DNA from: CAZNLS01 sp964573895
Lineage (GTDB): Bacteria; Acidobacteriota; Aminicenantia; UBA2199
Length of the DNA: 47,871 nt
NCBI GenBank assembly: GCA_964573895.1
Contig: CAZNLS010000005.1
Coordinates: 1 to 47,871 of the forward strand
Reading direction: 5' to 3'
Of this stretch, positions 17,713 through 26,718 are shown in pieces. Each line of letters opens with the position of its first letter. Position 1 is the first letter of the stretch. The notes beneath the pieces are model-generated. The model was not told the origin of the DNA, ran no database searches, and saw nothing but the letters and a program-made list of their open reading frames with translations. Both the position numbers and the translations under genes were made by a program.

Positions 17713-19165
17713 CGATCTCTCCTGCAAATTTTAAAGCACTTACCATGACTGCAGACTTATTGTTTATCTCAATAAGTTCCGAATCCGGATTAGAATCAGC
17801 TACAATTCCTGCTCCTGCCTGCCAGAACACCCTGTTTTTCTTTGAGAAAAGTGTCCTGATGGCAATACACATGTCCATGTTTCCTTTAAAGTCTATGTAG
17901 CCGATTGCTCCCGCATATATATTCCTTTTTACTTTTTCATAAGTTCCCAGAAGTTGCATTGCCCGTATCTTAGGTGCGCCGGTCACAGTTCCTGCCGGAA
18001 ATGAGGCTTTGAATGCATCTATGCAGTCAACTCCTTCTCTCAGATAACCCTCCACCCTGGAAACTATATGCATGACATGGGAAAATCTGTGAACCTGTTT
18101 CTTCTCAGTGATCCTGACAGTTCCGAAACGTGAAATCCGTCCCAGGTCATTTCTGGCAAGGTCAATAAGCATCATATGTTCGGCGATCTCTTTCGGATCG
18201 GAAAGAAGATCTTTCTCAAGCTGTTTATCTTCCTCAACATCAGTTCCCCTTTTTCTCGTTCCTGCAATCGGAAGTATTTCAGCTTTTTTCCCCCTTACCT
18301 TTAGAAGGTCTTCCGGGGAAGTTCCAAGTATTATAAGATCATCAGGCATCTCCAGAAAATACATATACGGTGAGGGATTAATTATTCGTAAAGCTCTGTA
18401 TACATTCAGGATATCGCCTTCGAATCCTGCCGAAAATCTGCCGGACATAACGATTTGAAAAACTTCACCTTTGGTGATGTCCTCCAAACATTTACCGATA
18501 TTTTCTTTGATTGAATTATCACTGAAGTGCTGATTTATATCCGAAAAGGAAAACTTACTCTGTCGGGCATCATTTTTTAATTCTATCATTATGTTTTCAA
18601 TATTTTTTAATGCATTATCATATTGAGCCTTCAGATCTTCTTTTCCGGAAATCTCAACATTTGAAATTATGGTAATCCTGTGCCTGAAGTGATCAAAAAC
18701 AAGAAGCTCTTTAAAAAGCCCCAGGATTGCATCCGGATTGTTCATTTCATCTTCCTGGTTAAATGAAACAACGGGTTCTATGATGGAAATCGATTCATAG
18801 CCTATATATCCAACGTAACCGCCGGAAAAATCAGGAAGCTCACTGATCTCGGGATAATTGAATACGGAGATTTTTTTTTTAAGGTAACCGAAAAGGTTGT
18901 CATCAACCTCCGTTGTCTCACCGTTTCTTGAGACTCTCACTGTGTTCTCCTTTGAAATTATAATCTCCTGTGGATCTCTTCCTATGAATGAATAGCGGGC
19001 AATCTTTCCAATACCTTCCACGGATTCAAGGAGAAAGGGGTACATGCTCTTTTTCCTGATTTTCATAAATGCAAGAACCGGAGTAAGGAGGTCTGCTGTG
19101 ATAGTCCTGTATACGGGAACTATGCTGAACTTTTCTGCATTTTTTTTAAATGAGTTGAATTCCAT
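17696..19165 (-). CDS. trpE: Anthranilate synthase component I
   Basis: Makes anthranilate from chorismate. 489 residues. The N-terminal part contains PFLLESVEG, matching the LLES element of the tryptophan feedback site; the C-terminal chorismate-binding half has IAGTRKRG, LIDLARNDLGR, FPAGTVTGAPKIRAM and a GAGIVADS motif near the end. It is first in the trp operon with a recognisable promoter at 19233-19261. The ribosome site is weak. No leader ORF with Trp codons precedes it. Confidence 0.95.
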   Translation of the reverse strand: MEFNSFKKNAEKFSIVPVYRTITADLLTPVLAFMKIRKKSMYPFLLESVEGIGKIARYSFIGRDPQEIIISKENTVRVSRNGETTEVDDNLFGYLKKKISVFNYPEISELPDFSGGYVGYIGYESISIIEPVVSFNQEDEMNNPDAILGLFKELLVFDHFRHRITIISNVEISGKEDLKAQYDNALKNIENIMIELKNDARQSKFSFSDINQHFSDNSIKENIGKCLEDITKGEVFQIVMSGRFSAGFEGDILNVYRALRIINPSPYMYFLEMPDDLIILGTSPEDLLKVRGKKAEILPIAGTRKRGTDVEEDKQLEKDLLSDPKEIAEHMMLIDLARNDLGRISRFGTVRITEKKQVHRFSHVMHIVSRVEGYLREGVDCIDAFKASFPAGTVTGAPKIRAMQLLGTYEKVKRNIYAGAIGYIDFKGNMDMCIAIRTLFSKKNRVFWQAGAGIVADSNPDSELIEINNKSAVMVSALKFAGEIDDSCN

Positions 19166-19232
19166 TCCGGTCTTATCCGCCTTTTCTGAATTTTCAGCCC
19201 CTGCGGGCGATTAATATAAGAAGTTAATTGGA

Positions 19233-19261
19233 ATCTTAGTGCAAGATTTTTATAATGTCAA
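19233..19261 (-). promoter_or_regulatory. Predicted trp operon promoter
   Basis: On the minus strand a perfect TTGACA (plus 19256-19261), 17 bases, then TAAGAT (19233-19238). The start would fall about 60 bases upstream of the trpE ATG. The leader contains GCCCGCAGGGGC, a short GC hairpin, but no ORF with tryptophan codons, so leader-peptide attenuation is not supported. Confidence 0.6.
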
Positions 19262-19291
19262 GAAAATATTTAATTATGTAGAAATATTAAG

Positions 19292-19308
19292 AATTCAAAA
19301 TTTGAATT
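19292..19308. promoter_or_regulatory. Palindrome between the divergent trpE and TPR genes
   Basis: AATTCAAA and TTTGAATT flank a single central A, giving perfect 8-base arms. It overlaps the -35 of the rightward promoter and lies about 30 bases upstream of the leftward trp -35, a good place for a shared operator. AT-rich palindromes also arise by chance. Confidence 0.35.
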
Positions 19309-19330
19309 GGCATAAAAAATATGCTCTAAT
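19302..19330 (+). promoter_or_regulatory. Predicted promoter of the TPR/phosphatase pair
   Basis: TTGAAT (19302-19307), a 17-base spacer, then TCTAAT (19325-19330), giving a leader of about 45-50 bases before ATG 19385. The -35 is embedded in the palindrome at 19292-19308. Confidence 0.5.
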
Positions 19331-19384
19331 TTGCTGTTAAATCCCGAGTTTTCAATTATCGAAAAAAAATTGCGGGGAGGATTA

Positions 19385-21754
19385 ATGACTCAGGTAATTA
19401 GTAAGGATGATGAAAAAAAAGGCTTATTAAGAGACCTTATAAACAGGCGGGTTTTAAGGATAACCGGTTTTTATCTTGGAGGCAGCTGGGGTGTCCTGCA
19501 GTTTCTTGACTGGATTGTGGATAGATACCTTCTCTCAACACTTCTTGTTGATTTGGCATTAACAATCGTAATATCACTGCTTCCTTCGATTGTTCTTATA
19601 GCTTATTTCCATGGAACTCCCGGGAAAAACATTTGGAAAAAATCAGAAAAAGTTTTCATTCCTCTGAATCTGATTATTTCAATATTTCTTGTGTTATTTA
19701 TATTCGGAAATAAAAATCTGAGTTCAATCGGTAACAGGATTACCGTAACAAATGAACAGGGTTTAAAGATTAAAAAGATCGTTCCTAAAAGAAATGCAAT
19801 TAAAAAAATAGTAATGTTTGACTTCAAAAACAGAACCGGGGTCGGATCACTTGACTGGATTGAGCAGGGGATCATTTCTATGCTTGATATTGATATTTCC
19901 CAGGATCCGTTTATTAAAACATTCTCAACGATGGAGCCGGAGACTTTTAAGGGATTTTATCTTTACCGAAAATTCAAAGATGCGGGGTTTTCCAAAGTTG
20001 CCGATGCTCCGAAATTGTTTTTAAAAAAAGTTGCGGATGAAGTAAATGCAGAATATTTTTTAACCGGATATTTCACCGGTACAAAGAAAAATTTGGAATT
20101 CAAGGTGGTTTTAAATGTTTCAAAAGATGGAAGTGTCAAAAAAGAAAAAATCCTGAAAACAAAAAATATTATTACCCTTATTGATGATCTGACTCTCTTC
20201 TTAAAGAAATCACTGGATCTTCCCAGCTATAAAAACAGTGAAATCATTGATCTCAAATTCGGTGACATGTTCACCGAATCTTTAAATGCTGCGAAGTTGT
20301 ACACAAAAGCGTTAAACGTAGTTAGAGAAAAGAATGACAATAAAACAGCACAGGCATTTCTCGAAAAAGCTGTAAAAATTGATCCAACCTTTACGCTTGC
20401 ATATGTATATCTTTATACGGCATATGCAAGAAGAGGAAGAACGGCCGGTTTAAAATCTGTATTCGAAAAAATAATGAAAAACCTTTATAAGCTCCCGGAA
20501 AGGATCCAGATGATTGTCAAATCGGGTTACTATACCGAAATAAAAAAAGACCCGGCAAAGGCAATTTCAATTCTAAATATGCTTGTTAAACTCTATCCGA
20601 GTGATATTAAAAGCTATTCCCAGCTCGCTTTCTTTTTTAATATCCGGGGTAATTATAAAAAGGCATTAACAAATTACAAAAAAATCATAGAACTTCAACC
20701 GGACCAATATGAAGTCTATAAAAAAATTGGAGATGTTTACAAAAATATGGATGATATGAAATCCGCTCTCCTTTATTACAAAAAGTATTCTGAATTTTTT
20801 CCCAAAAAAAAATCGGGATTATTGAATATGGGTGATGTGGAAGAGTTAAGCGGAAATTTTAAAAAAGCAAAAGAGTATTATGAAAAAGCTCTGTTATTAG
20901 AGCCTGATGATACTACAACTTTACTTCTTTTGGCCGGACTTGATATTAAATCGGGAAAATTTAACAATGCGATGTCAAAATATCGTGAATTATTGAAATC
21001 TGCAAAAAATCCGAGAGAAAAATGTGATGTTATTACAGCAATGAGACGACTATTCAAATTAAAAGGTGAAATGAAAAATGAGATGAAAATGATGACTCTA
21101 TACTTCGAGACAAGCAGAGAATTTTTAGCACCTGTTCAAATTTATGTAAATCAAGTGATTTTAGTAAATATTTTTTTGAAGAACGGAAAAGTCAAGGAAA
21201 TATTAAAATTATTAAAAAATTTAAAACAAAAATTTCCTCCGTCGATCAATAAAATAATTTCAATTGGGTATGCAAAGTACTATATATACAAGGGAGAATT
21301 AAAAAAAGCTGAAGCCAGTGTTGATGATATTGGAAAGTTGATTAAACTGACCGGATTTAAACAGTTTTTATCAATGAAGAATGAGTTTCTCGGAGACATT
21401 GCAAAAAAAAGAGGTGATTTTGAAAAATCGCTTGAGATATATAAAAAGTTGCTGAAAAATGACAAGTACAGATTGTCGATTATTATTAAATCCCTTCAAT
21501 GTTATATTGAGCTGAAAAACTTTGATGAAGGATTAGAAATTAGTAAGAGGGGGCTTAGATTATCTCCCTATGATCCTGAATTGAATTACTACACGGCTCT
21601 TTTATATCTAAAGAAGAACAATATGGATAAAGCAGGAAAATATTTAGCAGTTGCAGTTAAAGGCTGGAGTAACGCAGACCCGCAATTTGAACTGGCTGAC
21701 AGAGCGAAAAAGTTGTGGGAAAAAGTGAATTTTCAGGTGAAAAATGTTAAATAA
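19385..21754 (+). CDS. Membrane-anchored TolB-like/TPR-repeat protein
   Basis: About 789 residues. After a short basic N-terminus come three membrane-type segments (about 25-110) with the pattern GGSWGVLQFLDW and a following PSIVLIAYFHGTPG, the arrangement found in bacterial proteins where a membrane region precedes a TolB/FlgO-like domain and TPRs. The next region (about 145-290; IVMFDFKNRTGVGSLDWIEQG) fits that TolB-like domain. From about 300 to the end is a long TPR array (for example LEKAVKIDPTFTLAYVYLYT, KKIIELQPDQYEVYKKIGDV and YYEKALLLEPDDTTTLLLLA). GGGGAGGA precedes ATG 19385; an earlier in-frame start has no ribosome site. No enzymatic domain is seen. Coupling to the phosphatase gene (11-base overlap) suggests a joint signalling role. 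Confidence 0.82.
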   Translation: MTQVISKDDEKKGLLRDLINRRVLRITGFYLGGSWGVLQFLDWIVDRYLLSTLLVDLALTIVISLLPSIVLIAYFHGTPGKNIWKKSEKVFIPLNLIISIFLVLFIFGNKNLSSIGNRITVTNEQGLKIKKIVPKRNAIKKIVMFDFKNRTGVGSLDWIEQGIISMLDIDISQDPFIKTFSTMEPETFKGFYLYRKFKDAGFSKVADAPKLFLKKVADEVNAEYFLTGYFTGTKKNLEFKVVLNVSKDGSVKKEKILKTKNIITLIDDLTLFLKKSLDLPSYKNSEIIDLKFGDMFTESLNAAKLYTKALNVVREKNDNKTAQAFLEKAVKIDPTFTLAYVYLYTAYARRGRTAGLKSVFEKIMKNLYKLPERIQMIVKSGYYTEIKKDPAKAISILNMLVKLYPSDIKSYSQLAFFFNIRGNYKKALTNYKKIIELQPDQYEVYKKIGDVYKNMDDMKSALLYYKKYSEFFPKKKSGLLNMGDVEELSGNFKKAKEYYEKALLLEPDDTTTLLLLAGLDIKSGKFNNAMSKYRELLKSAKNPREKCDVITAMRRLFKLKGEMKNEMKMMTLYFETSREFLAPVQIYVNQVILVNIFLKNGKVKEILKLLKNLKQKFPPSINKIISIGYAKYYIYKGELKKAEASVDDIGKLIKLTGFKQFLSMKNEFLGDIAKKRGDFEKSLEIYKKLLKNDKYRLSIIIKSLQCYIELKNFDEGLEISKRGLRLSPYDPELNYYTALLYLKKNNMDKAGKYLAVAVKGWSNADPQFELADRAKKLWEKVNFQVKNVK

Positions 21755-23387
21755 AAATTGTTGTCCGTCACATATGGTTGAATCTGTTTTGCGGGTTGAA
21801 GGGAGTGAGATTCACTATACCAGGTGCAGTGAATGCAGGAGTATATGGCTGGATCGGGACGAAGTTAGAGATCTTGATTTTAACTATGATCAAAAATCAA
21901 AATCCGGTATTTCAGATTTCAGATGTCCCCGTTGCAGAGATAAATTTCTTGAAATTATTGTAACCCCGGATAATAAACCGGATGTCTACCAGTGCAGAAA
22001 ATGTAACGGTATAAGATTGGAGTCCGAGTGGGTTGGAAGATCACAGGAAGAAAAACCGGCCGAAAATTCGTTTGAATATTTTTTGAGATCTCTTTCAGCT
22101 GTTTTTAACAGGGAACTGAATCTGAAAAAAAGTACAAAGCTTCCATCAGGTTTTAAAGTAAAGAATTCTATCAAAACCGACTATAAGTGTCCCGCCTGTA
22201 AATCAATGCTTTCTGACTACTCGGTTTATGAGAGGGATGAATCCAAATGTTCTGATCTGGATATTTGTGATAATTGCTACGGGATTTGGTTAGATAAAGA
22301 AGATATGATCTCTTCAGGAAACATAAAAGGAAAGAAATTACATGTTGATTTTGATAACATAATTCCCACTGAAAGAACCTGCCCGAAATGTAAAAATATT
22401 AAACTGGTTTCTTTAAAATATAAAGAACTGGAAACGGTAATAGACTGTTGCCCTGATTGTTACGGAACCTGGCTGGATGGAGGAGAACTCAACGAATTTG
22501 CCAATTATCTGAAAATTGACGGGCAGGAAATAATAGATGTTTTAGTTGATAATGCACTTTTCAAAGACGTTAAACTAATAAGAGTTTTAAAACAATTCGC
22601 AAGAACACTGCACAACGTTGAATCCAGAAACAGAGAGCAGGAGGATAATCTGGATCAGGCGAGGGAGATCCAGGAGAAGTTAATTTATGGTGAAAAAGAT
22701 GTGAATTCTTCAATCCCTCTCGAATTAAGCGGATATTCAGTGATTAGTCACTGGATTCCGGCAAAAGTTGTCGGTGGAGATTATTTTGCAGTAATTCCAT
22801 TTGAACATCAAAGAAAAAAACTAATCGGATTGTGCATTGCCGATGTTTCAGGGAAAGGGCTGCCTGCTTCCCTCCTCATGGCTAATCTGCAAGCTCTTCT
22901 GATATCTTTTGCCCCTTATACGGATTCGCCTGCAGAATTATGTAACAAACTGAATACCATTCTTCACAATTTTACAACATCCAACAAGTTTATCACCTTT
23001 TTTTACGGAGTATTAAATCCTGAAACAGGAACCTTAAAATACTGTAACGGTGGTCATAATCCACCGGTTTTTCTATCAAATGGTAGGATAAACTGGCTTA
23101 AAACCGGTGGAAGTGTCCTCAGCTTTTTCCCTAAATGGGATTATCAGGAAGGAAAAATTGAACTGAATAGAGGTGACAGAGTACTTTTTTATACTGACGG
23201 AGTCTCCGAGACCGAGAATCCTTCAAAAGAGGAGTTCGGAGAGGCAAGAATAGCTGCCCATTTAAAGAAATACGGAAATGAAAAAATAACGGATACTATG
23301 CAGTTTTTAGTCAGGGATATAAAAGAGTATAATCAGGGCCATTACAATGACGATACAACACTGATGCTCCTTGAAAGATCTGTTTGA
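21744..23387 (+). CDS. Zinc-ribbon (zf-TFIIB) repeats fused to a SpoIIE/RsbU-type PP2C phosphatase
   Basis: 547 residues. The N-terminal half carries four Cys-pair repeats of the zf-TFIIB pattern (C-x2-C ... C-x2-C-x-G-x-W-L-D): about C6/C7-C28/C31, C61/C64-C84/C87, C149/C152-C175/C178 and C213/C216-C236/C239. Repeats 1, 3 and 4 keep the WLD signature; repeat 2 is degenerate (IRLESEW). A helical linker (about 285-313) leads into a PP2C domain with metal-site residues intact: VGGDYFAV, IADVSGKGLPASL, FYTDGVSE and DDTTLML. RsbU/SpoIIE proteins dephosphorylate anti-sigma-factor antagonists; here the zinc ribbons would be the sensor or binding part. No partner anti-sigma genes are nearby. Confidence 0.87.
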   Translation: MLNKNCCPSHMVESVLRVEGSEIHYTRCSECRSIWLDRDEVRDLDFNYDQKSKSGISDFRCPRCRDKFLEIIVTPDNKPDVYQCRKCNGIRLESEWVGRSQEEKPAENSFEYFLRSLSAVFNRELNLKKSTKLPSGFKVKNSIKTDYKCPACKSMLSDYSVYERDESKCSDLDICDNCYGIWLDKEDMISSGNIKGKKLHVDFDNIIPTERTCPKCKNIKLVSLKYKELETVIDCCPDCYGTWLDGGELNEFANYLKIDGQEIIDVLVDNALFKDVKLIRVLKQFARTLHNVESRNREQEDNLDQAREIQEKLIYGEKDVNSSIPLELSGYSVISHWIPAKVVGGDYFAVIPFEHQRKKLIGLCIADVSGKGLPASLLMANLQALLISFAPYTDSPAELCNKLNTILHNFTTSNKFITFFYGVLNPETGTLKYCNGGHNPPVFLSNGRINWLKTGGSVLSFFPKWDYQEGKIELNRGDRVLFYTDGVSETENPSKEEFGEARIAAHLKKYGNEKITDTMQFLVRDIKEYNQGHYNDDTTLMLLERSV

Positions 23388-23480
23388 AATGGTGAATTGA
23401 TTATCTTGATATTTTTTGTTTTAGATAAGAATCATAATCAATATTAATTCAATATTGGCTTAAATTAGTGATTATTAAGT

Positions 23481-24980
23481 TCAGAAACTTGTTGTTTTGA
23501 ACTCCTTTTTATCTTTTTTGCAAATAATCTGGGAAACATTTCTACCGGACATAAGTACGGCAGGGACACCTCCTCCGGGCTCTACCCATTGCCCTGCCAT
23601 GTAAAAATCCTTTAAACCGGGGAGAGATTTATCCAGCTGCTTCAAGGCAATTTCAGGAGTAAGGATCCATCCCTCAAAACTGCCTTTCCAGTTGCCGGTA
23701 TATCTCATTACGGTTGCAGGAGTCGATACATCCGCTACTTCAATATTATCTGATATATTTCCGAATCTTTTTTCTAAAATATCAGAAACTGATGCGGCAA
23801 TCCTGTTTTTTTCATTGCGATATTCTTTCAAATCGGTTTTTCTTAGCCCGTCCCAGTAGCGGTAATTATAAGTAGGAAGGATAAGAGTTATTGCGGTCGA
23901 ACCTTCAGGTGCAAGAGAATCGTCAAAATTAAATATTCGTATTTCGATTGATTCGAGGTTGGTGGCAGGATCAACTTTTAGCCCACCGTCAACGGGGATG
24001 GATAAAATTTCAGGATCATTTTCAAATGTTCTGTTGATACCCAATGAAACCTGAATGAATGACGGGAACGGTTTAAAGTTGTTGTAGTAACCAGTTATCT
24101 TCCGGTTCAGGTATCTCCCTTCGAGAAGGTTGAAAATCGTGGAGTGACCGTCAGCGGCTGAAATCACAATATCTGAGTCAGTAAATTCTCCGCTTTGCAA
24201 TTCAAGCCCTGATGCTTTCCCATCCTCTGTTCTGATCCTTTTTACTTTTTCAGAGTATCTTAATTTCCCTCCCAGATCAATATATCTATTCTCAATTTCG
24301 CGTGTAAATTTTAGTGAACCTCCCAGCGGATATCCGGCTGTTTTTTTATTCATCCATGACAGGTTCATTATCATGAAGAGAAATGACATTTCCGGAATAA
24401 AAAGGTTTTTGATTGATCTTTTTAGAAGGGGATTTTTAAACCTTTTTGAAAAATCTTCACCGGATACCGATGCCCATTTTTTCATTTCTTTAAAGTAGGG
24501 AAAAAGATTTTTAAAAAGCTTCAATCCGTCCCCCATCCCCATGACTTCTCTTGCTTTAGTTACCGGTAATTGAAGATTAGAAAATTTTCTGACTGCATTG
24601 GTCATCTCTTTGACGGGTTCTTCATCTTCCGGGGCTTTTGTCAACAACTCTTCTTCCAACAGGTCGATATCTTTATAAAAATTGATAAAAATCGCAGGAT
24701 CATTGTTCTCAAACCGAAAATAGAGGTCGCTGTCATGAAATTCATATTTCTTCATATCTAACAGTTCATTCCACATATGATAAAAATCATCACCAGGAGA
24801 AGACCCAACCAGCCAGTGAAGGCACCCTTCAAATGTATAACCCCTTCTCGTCCAGGCGGTGCAGAGTCCTCCCGGAATATTGTGCATTTCGTATATGGTT
24901 GTATCATATCCGTTCATCTGAAGATAACATCCGGCGCTTAAACCGGCAATTCCGGCTCCGATTATATCAATTTTTTTCAC
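23481..24980 (-). CDS. CrtI/retinol-saturase-like FAD oxidoreductase
   Basis: 499 residues with an N-terminal dinucleotide fold (IDIIGAGIAGLSAGCYL), the conserved GGLCTAW element and, near the C-terminus, FYMAGQWVEPGGGVPAVLMSG, the FAD-binding end of the phytoene desaturase/all-trans-retinol 13,14-reductase family. No carotenoid genes are nearby, so the substrate is unknown. The start is GTG at 24980 with GGAGGAGA just upstream. It follows the MsrB-MsrA gene by 18 bases, suggesting co-transcription. The gap to the convergent phosphatase gene (23388-23480) has no convincing terminator. Confidence 0.82.
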   Translation of the reverse strand: MKKIDIIGAGIAGLSAGCYLQMNGYDTTIYEMHNIPGGLCTAWTRRGYTFEGCLHWLVGSSPGDDFYHMWNELLDMKKYEFHDSDLYFRFENNDPAIFINFYKDIDLLEEELLTKAPEDEEPVKEMTNAVRKFSNLQLPVTKAREVMGMGDGLKLFKNLFPYFKEMKKWASVSGEDFSKRFKNPLLKRSIKNLFIPEMSFLFMIMNLSWMNKKTAGYPLGGSLKFTREIENRYIDLGGKLRYSEKVKRIRTEDGKASGLELQSGEFTDSDIVISAADGHSTIFNLLEGRYLNRKITGYYNNFKPFPSFIQVSLGINRTFENDPEILSIPVDGGLKVDPATNLESIEIRIFNFDDSLAPEGSTAITLILPTYNYRYWDGLRKTDLKEYRNEKNRIAASVSDILEKRFGNISDNIEVADVSTPATVMRYTGNWKGSFEGWILTPEIALKQLDKSLPGLKDFYMAGQWVEPGGGVPAVLMSGRNVSQIICKKDKKEFKTTSF

Positions 24981-24998
24981 ACTCTCCTCCTGGTATTT

Positions 24999-25925
24999 CT
25001 AAAAAATTTTTTTATAAATATGACAGTAGGGTGTCCCTCCCTTTTTTTCATAATAGTCCTGGTGGTAGTCTTCCCCTTTCCAGAATTTGGTTGCAGGAGT
25101 CAGCTTAGTTGCCACTTTGTACCCCTTTTTAGTCAGGATCCTGATCAGCTTTTCAGCAGTTTCTTTCTGAGTTTCATTTAGGTAAAAAATTTCAGAGCGG
25201 TACTGTTCTCCGATATCCGGCCCCTGTCGATTCACCTGGGTGAAATCATGTGTTTCGAAATAGAGTTTGCACAAATCTTCATAACTAATTTTTTTCGGGT
25301 CGAAAGTTACTTCGACAGCTTCCGCATGGCCTGTTTTTCCACTGCAGACTTCTTTGTATGTTGGGTTTTTTTTATGACCACCTGTATAGCCTGCTATGGT
25401 TGAGATAACTCCTTTTTTTTTATTAAATTGATATTGAGTTCCCCAGAAGCAGCCGGATGCAAAAACTGCCTTATGGGTTTTACTCTTTGTTAATGCAGGG
25501 ATAAATTCCATGGAGATCGAATTAACACAATGTCTTGTATTTTTTTTTGTAAATTTTTCTCCAAAAAAGACATGTCCAAGGTGAGCTCCGCAGGATGCAC
25601 AGGTAATTTCAGTTCTAATCCCGTCTTTATCGGGAGTCCTCTTCACCGCTCCTTTGATCTCATCATCAAAACTGGGCCATCCGCATCCCGAATCAAATTT
25701 ATCTTCTGATCGGTATAGTTCTGCTCCGCACTGTTTGCATGTATAGGTCCCCTTTTGTTTAAATTTATAATATTTTCCCGAGAAAGGTTTTTCTGTTCCT
25801 TTGTGAACAATTACATATTCTTCCTCAGGAGTCAGTTTTTTACTTTTCATCTTTTCTCCTGTACAAAATTGGGATATAGCAAGCCCCATAACTATTGTTA
25901 TAAAGGCAATAATTTTTCTTTTCAT
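24999..25925 (-). CDS. msrBA: Exported peptide-methionine sulfoxide reductase, MsrB-MsrA fusion
   Basis: 308 residues. A basic, hydrophobic N-terminus (1-21, ending AISQFC) looks like a signal peptide, possibly a poor lipobox with Cys21. The MsrB domain (about 30-145) has zinc Cys63/66 and Cys109/112 and the catalytic RHCVNSISMEF (Cys133). The MsrA domain (about 150-305) has the catalytic GCFWG (Cys159). Together they reduce both stereoisomers of methionine sulfoxide in proteins, here probably in the periplasm. The domain order is B then A. GGAGGG precedes the ATG and a TATAAT lies in the 46-base gap to the regulator gene, without a clear -35. Confidence 0.93.
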   Translation of the reverse strand: MKRKIIAFITIVMGLAISQFCTGEKMKSKKLTPEEEYVIVHKGTEKPFSGKYYKFKQKGTYTCKQCGAELYRSEDKFDSGCGWPSFDDEIKGAVKRTPDKDGIRTEITCASCGAHLGHVFFGEKFTKKNTRHCVNSISMEFIPALTKSKTHKAVFASGCFWGTQYQFNKKKGVISTIAGYTGGHKKNPTYKEVCSGKTGHAEAVEVTFDPKKISYEDLCKLYFETHDFTQVNRQGPDIGEQYRSEIFYLNETQKETAEKLIRILTKKGYKVATKLTPATKFWKGEDYHQDYYEKKGGTPYCHIYKKIF

Positions 25926-25971
25926 TAACCCTCCATTCTAATATTATACGAAATTTTGGGAAAATATTTTT

Positions 25972-26718
25972 CTATTCAAGAATTGCAAGGTTTTCATATC
26001 CTGTCTTACTGAGTGGGAGTGTTTTTCCGTTTGACAATTTTACAATTTTACTATCTTTCGTATATGGCTCTATCTTTTTCAGGTAATCAATATTCAGAAT
26101 GTATGACCGGTGAATTCTGCAGAATGTCTGCTGATCAAGTTTTTTCTCCATATTACTAAGACGGTCATATTTGATATGAGAACTTTTTTCGGTGAATAAT
26201 CTTATGTAATCGCCATATGCCTGGATGTACATAACATCCTCTGTTTTTAAAATAGTAACCTCGTTCCCGTCTCTTATAAGGATTCTTGTTGCCGGAAATT
26301 TTCTCTCATTATTCAATTCGATAACTCGTTTTATTGCGGATTCACCTGATTTTGCAATCTTTTCCTTCAATCTTAAAAGTGATTTTTCCAATCTACTTTT
26401 TTGAACAGGCTTCAGGATATAATCCAGTGCTTCAGTCTCGAATGCCTTCAGTGCAAATTCATCAAATGCAGTCACGAAAATGACTGAAGGAAGGTCGTCT
26501 CCAAGAAGTTCGATAACATCAAATCCATCCAGTTTAGGCATTTGAATGTCGAGAAATATCAGATCCGGTTTTTTATCCTGAACCATTCGGATTGCTTCGA
26601 AACCGTTACAGCACTCGCCAATGATCTCAATCTCCGGAAACTCGGAAAGTGTATCACAAAGAGATTCCCTTGCAAGCATTTCATCATCAACGATCAGGGT
26701 TCTTATAGCACTATCCAT
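25972..26718 (-). CDS. LytTR-family response regulator
   Basis: 248 residues. The receiver domain (about 5-120) has acidic DDE at 11-13, phospho-Asp57 in LIFLDIQMP and the C-terminal Lys in YILKPVQ. A LytTR DNA-binding domain (about 150-245) has AYGDYIRLFT and FCRIHRSYILNI. ATG 26718 follows GAGGAGGGG and overlaps the kinase stop by 8 bases; an earlier in-frame start is less likely. It is the partner of the kinase upstream. LytTR proteins bind pairs of direct repeats, and such a pair lies in front of this operon (28581-28609). Confidence 0.93.
   Translation of the reverse strand: MDSAIRTLIVDDEMLARESLCDTLSEFPEIEIIGECCNGFEAIRMVQDKKPDLIFLDIQMPKLDGFDVIELLGDDLPSVIFVTAFDEFALKAFETEALDYILKPVQKSRLEKSLLRLKEKIAKSGESAIKRVIELNNERKFPATRILIRDGNEVTILKTEDVMYIQAYGDYIRLFTEKSSHIKYDRLSNMEKKLDQQTFCRIHRSYILNIDYLKKIEPYTKDSKIVKLSNGKTLPLSKTGYENLAILE

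Noticed and set aside
19166..19240. Trp leader peptide before trpE
   Set aside because: No ORF with consecutive TGG codons in the transcribed leader; the small GC hairpin alone does not support attenuation.
23388..23480. Bidirectional terminator between the convergent phosphatase and oxidoreductase genes
   Set aside because: TTATCT/AGATAA can pair only across a long loop and no T-tract follows; too weak to annotate.
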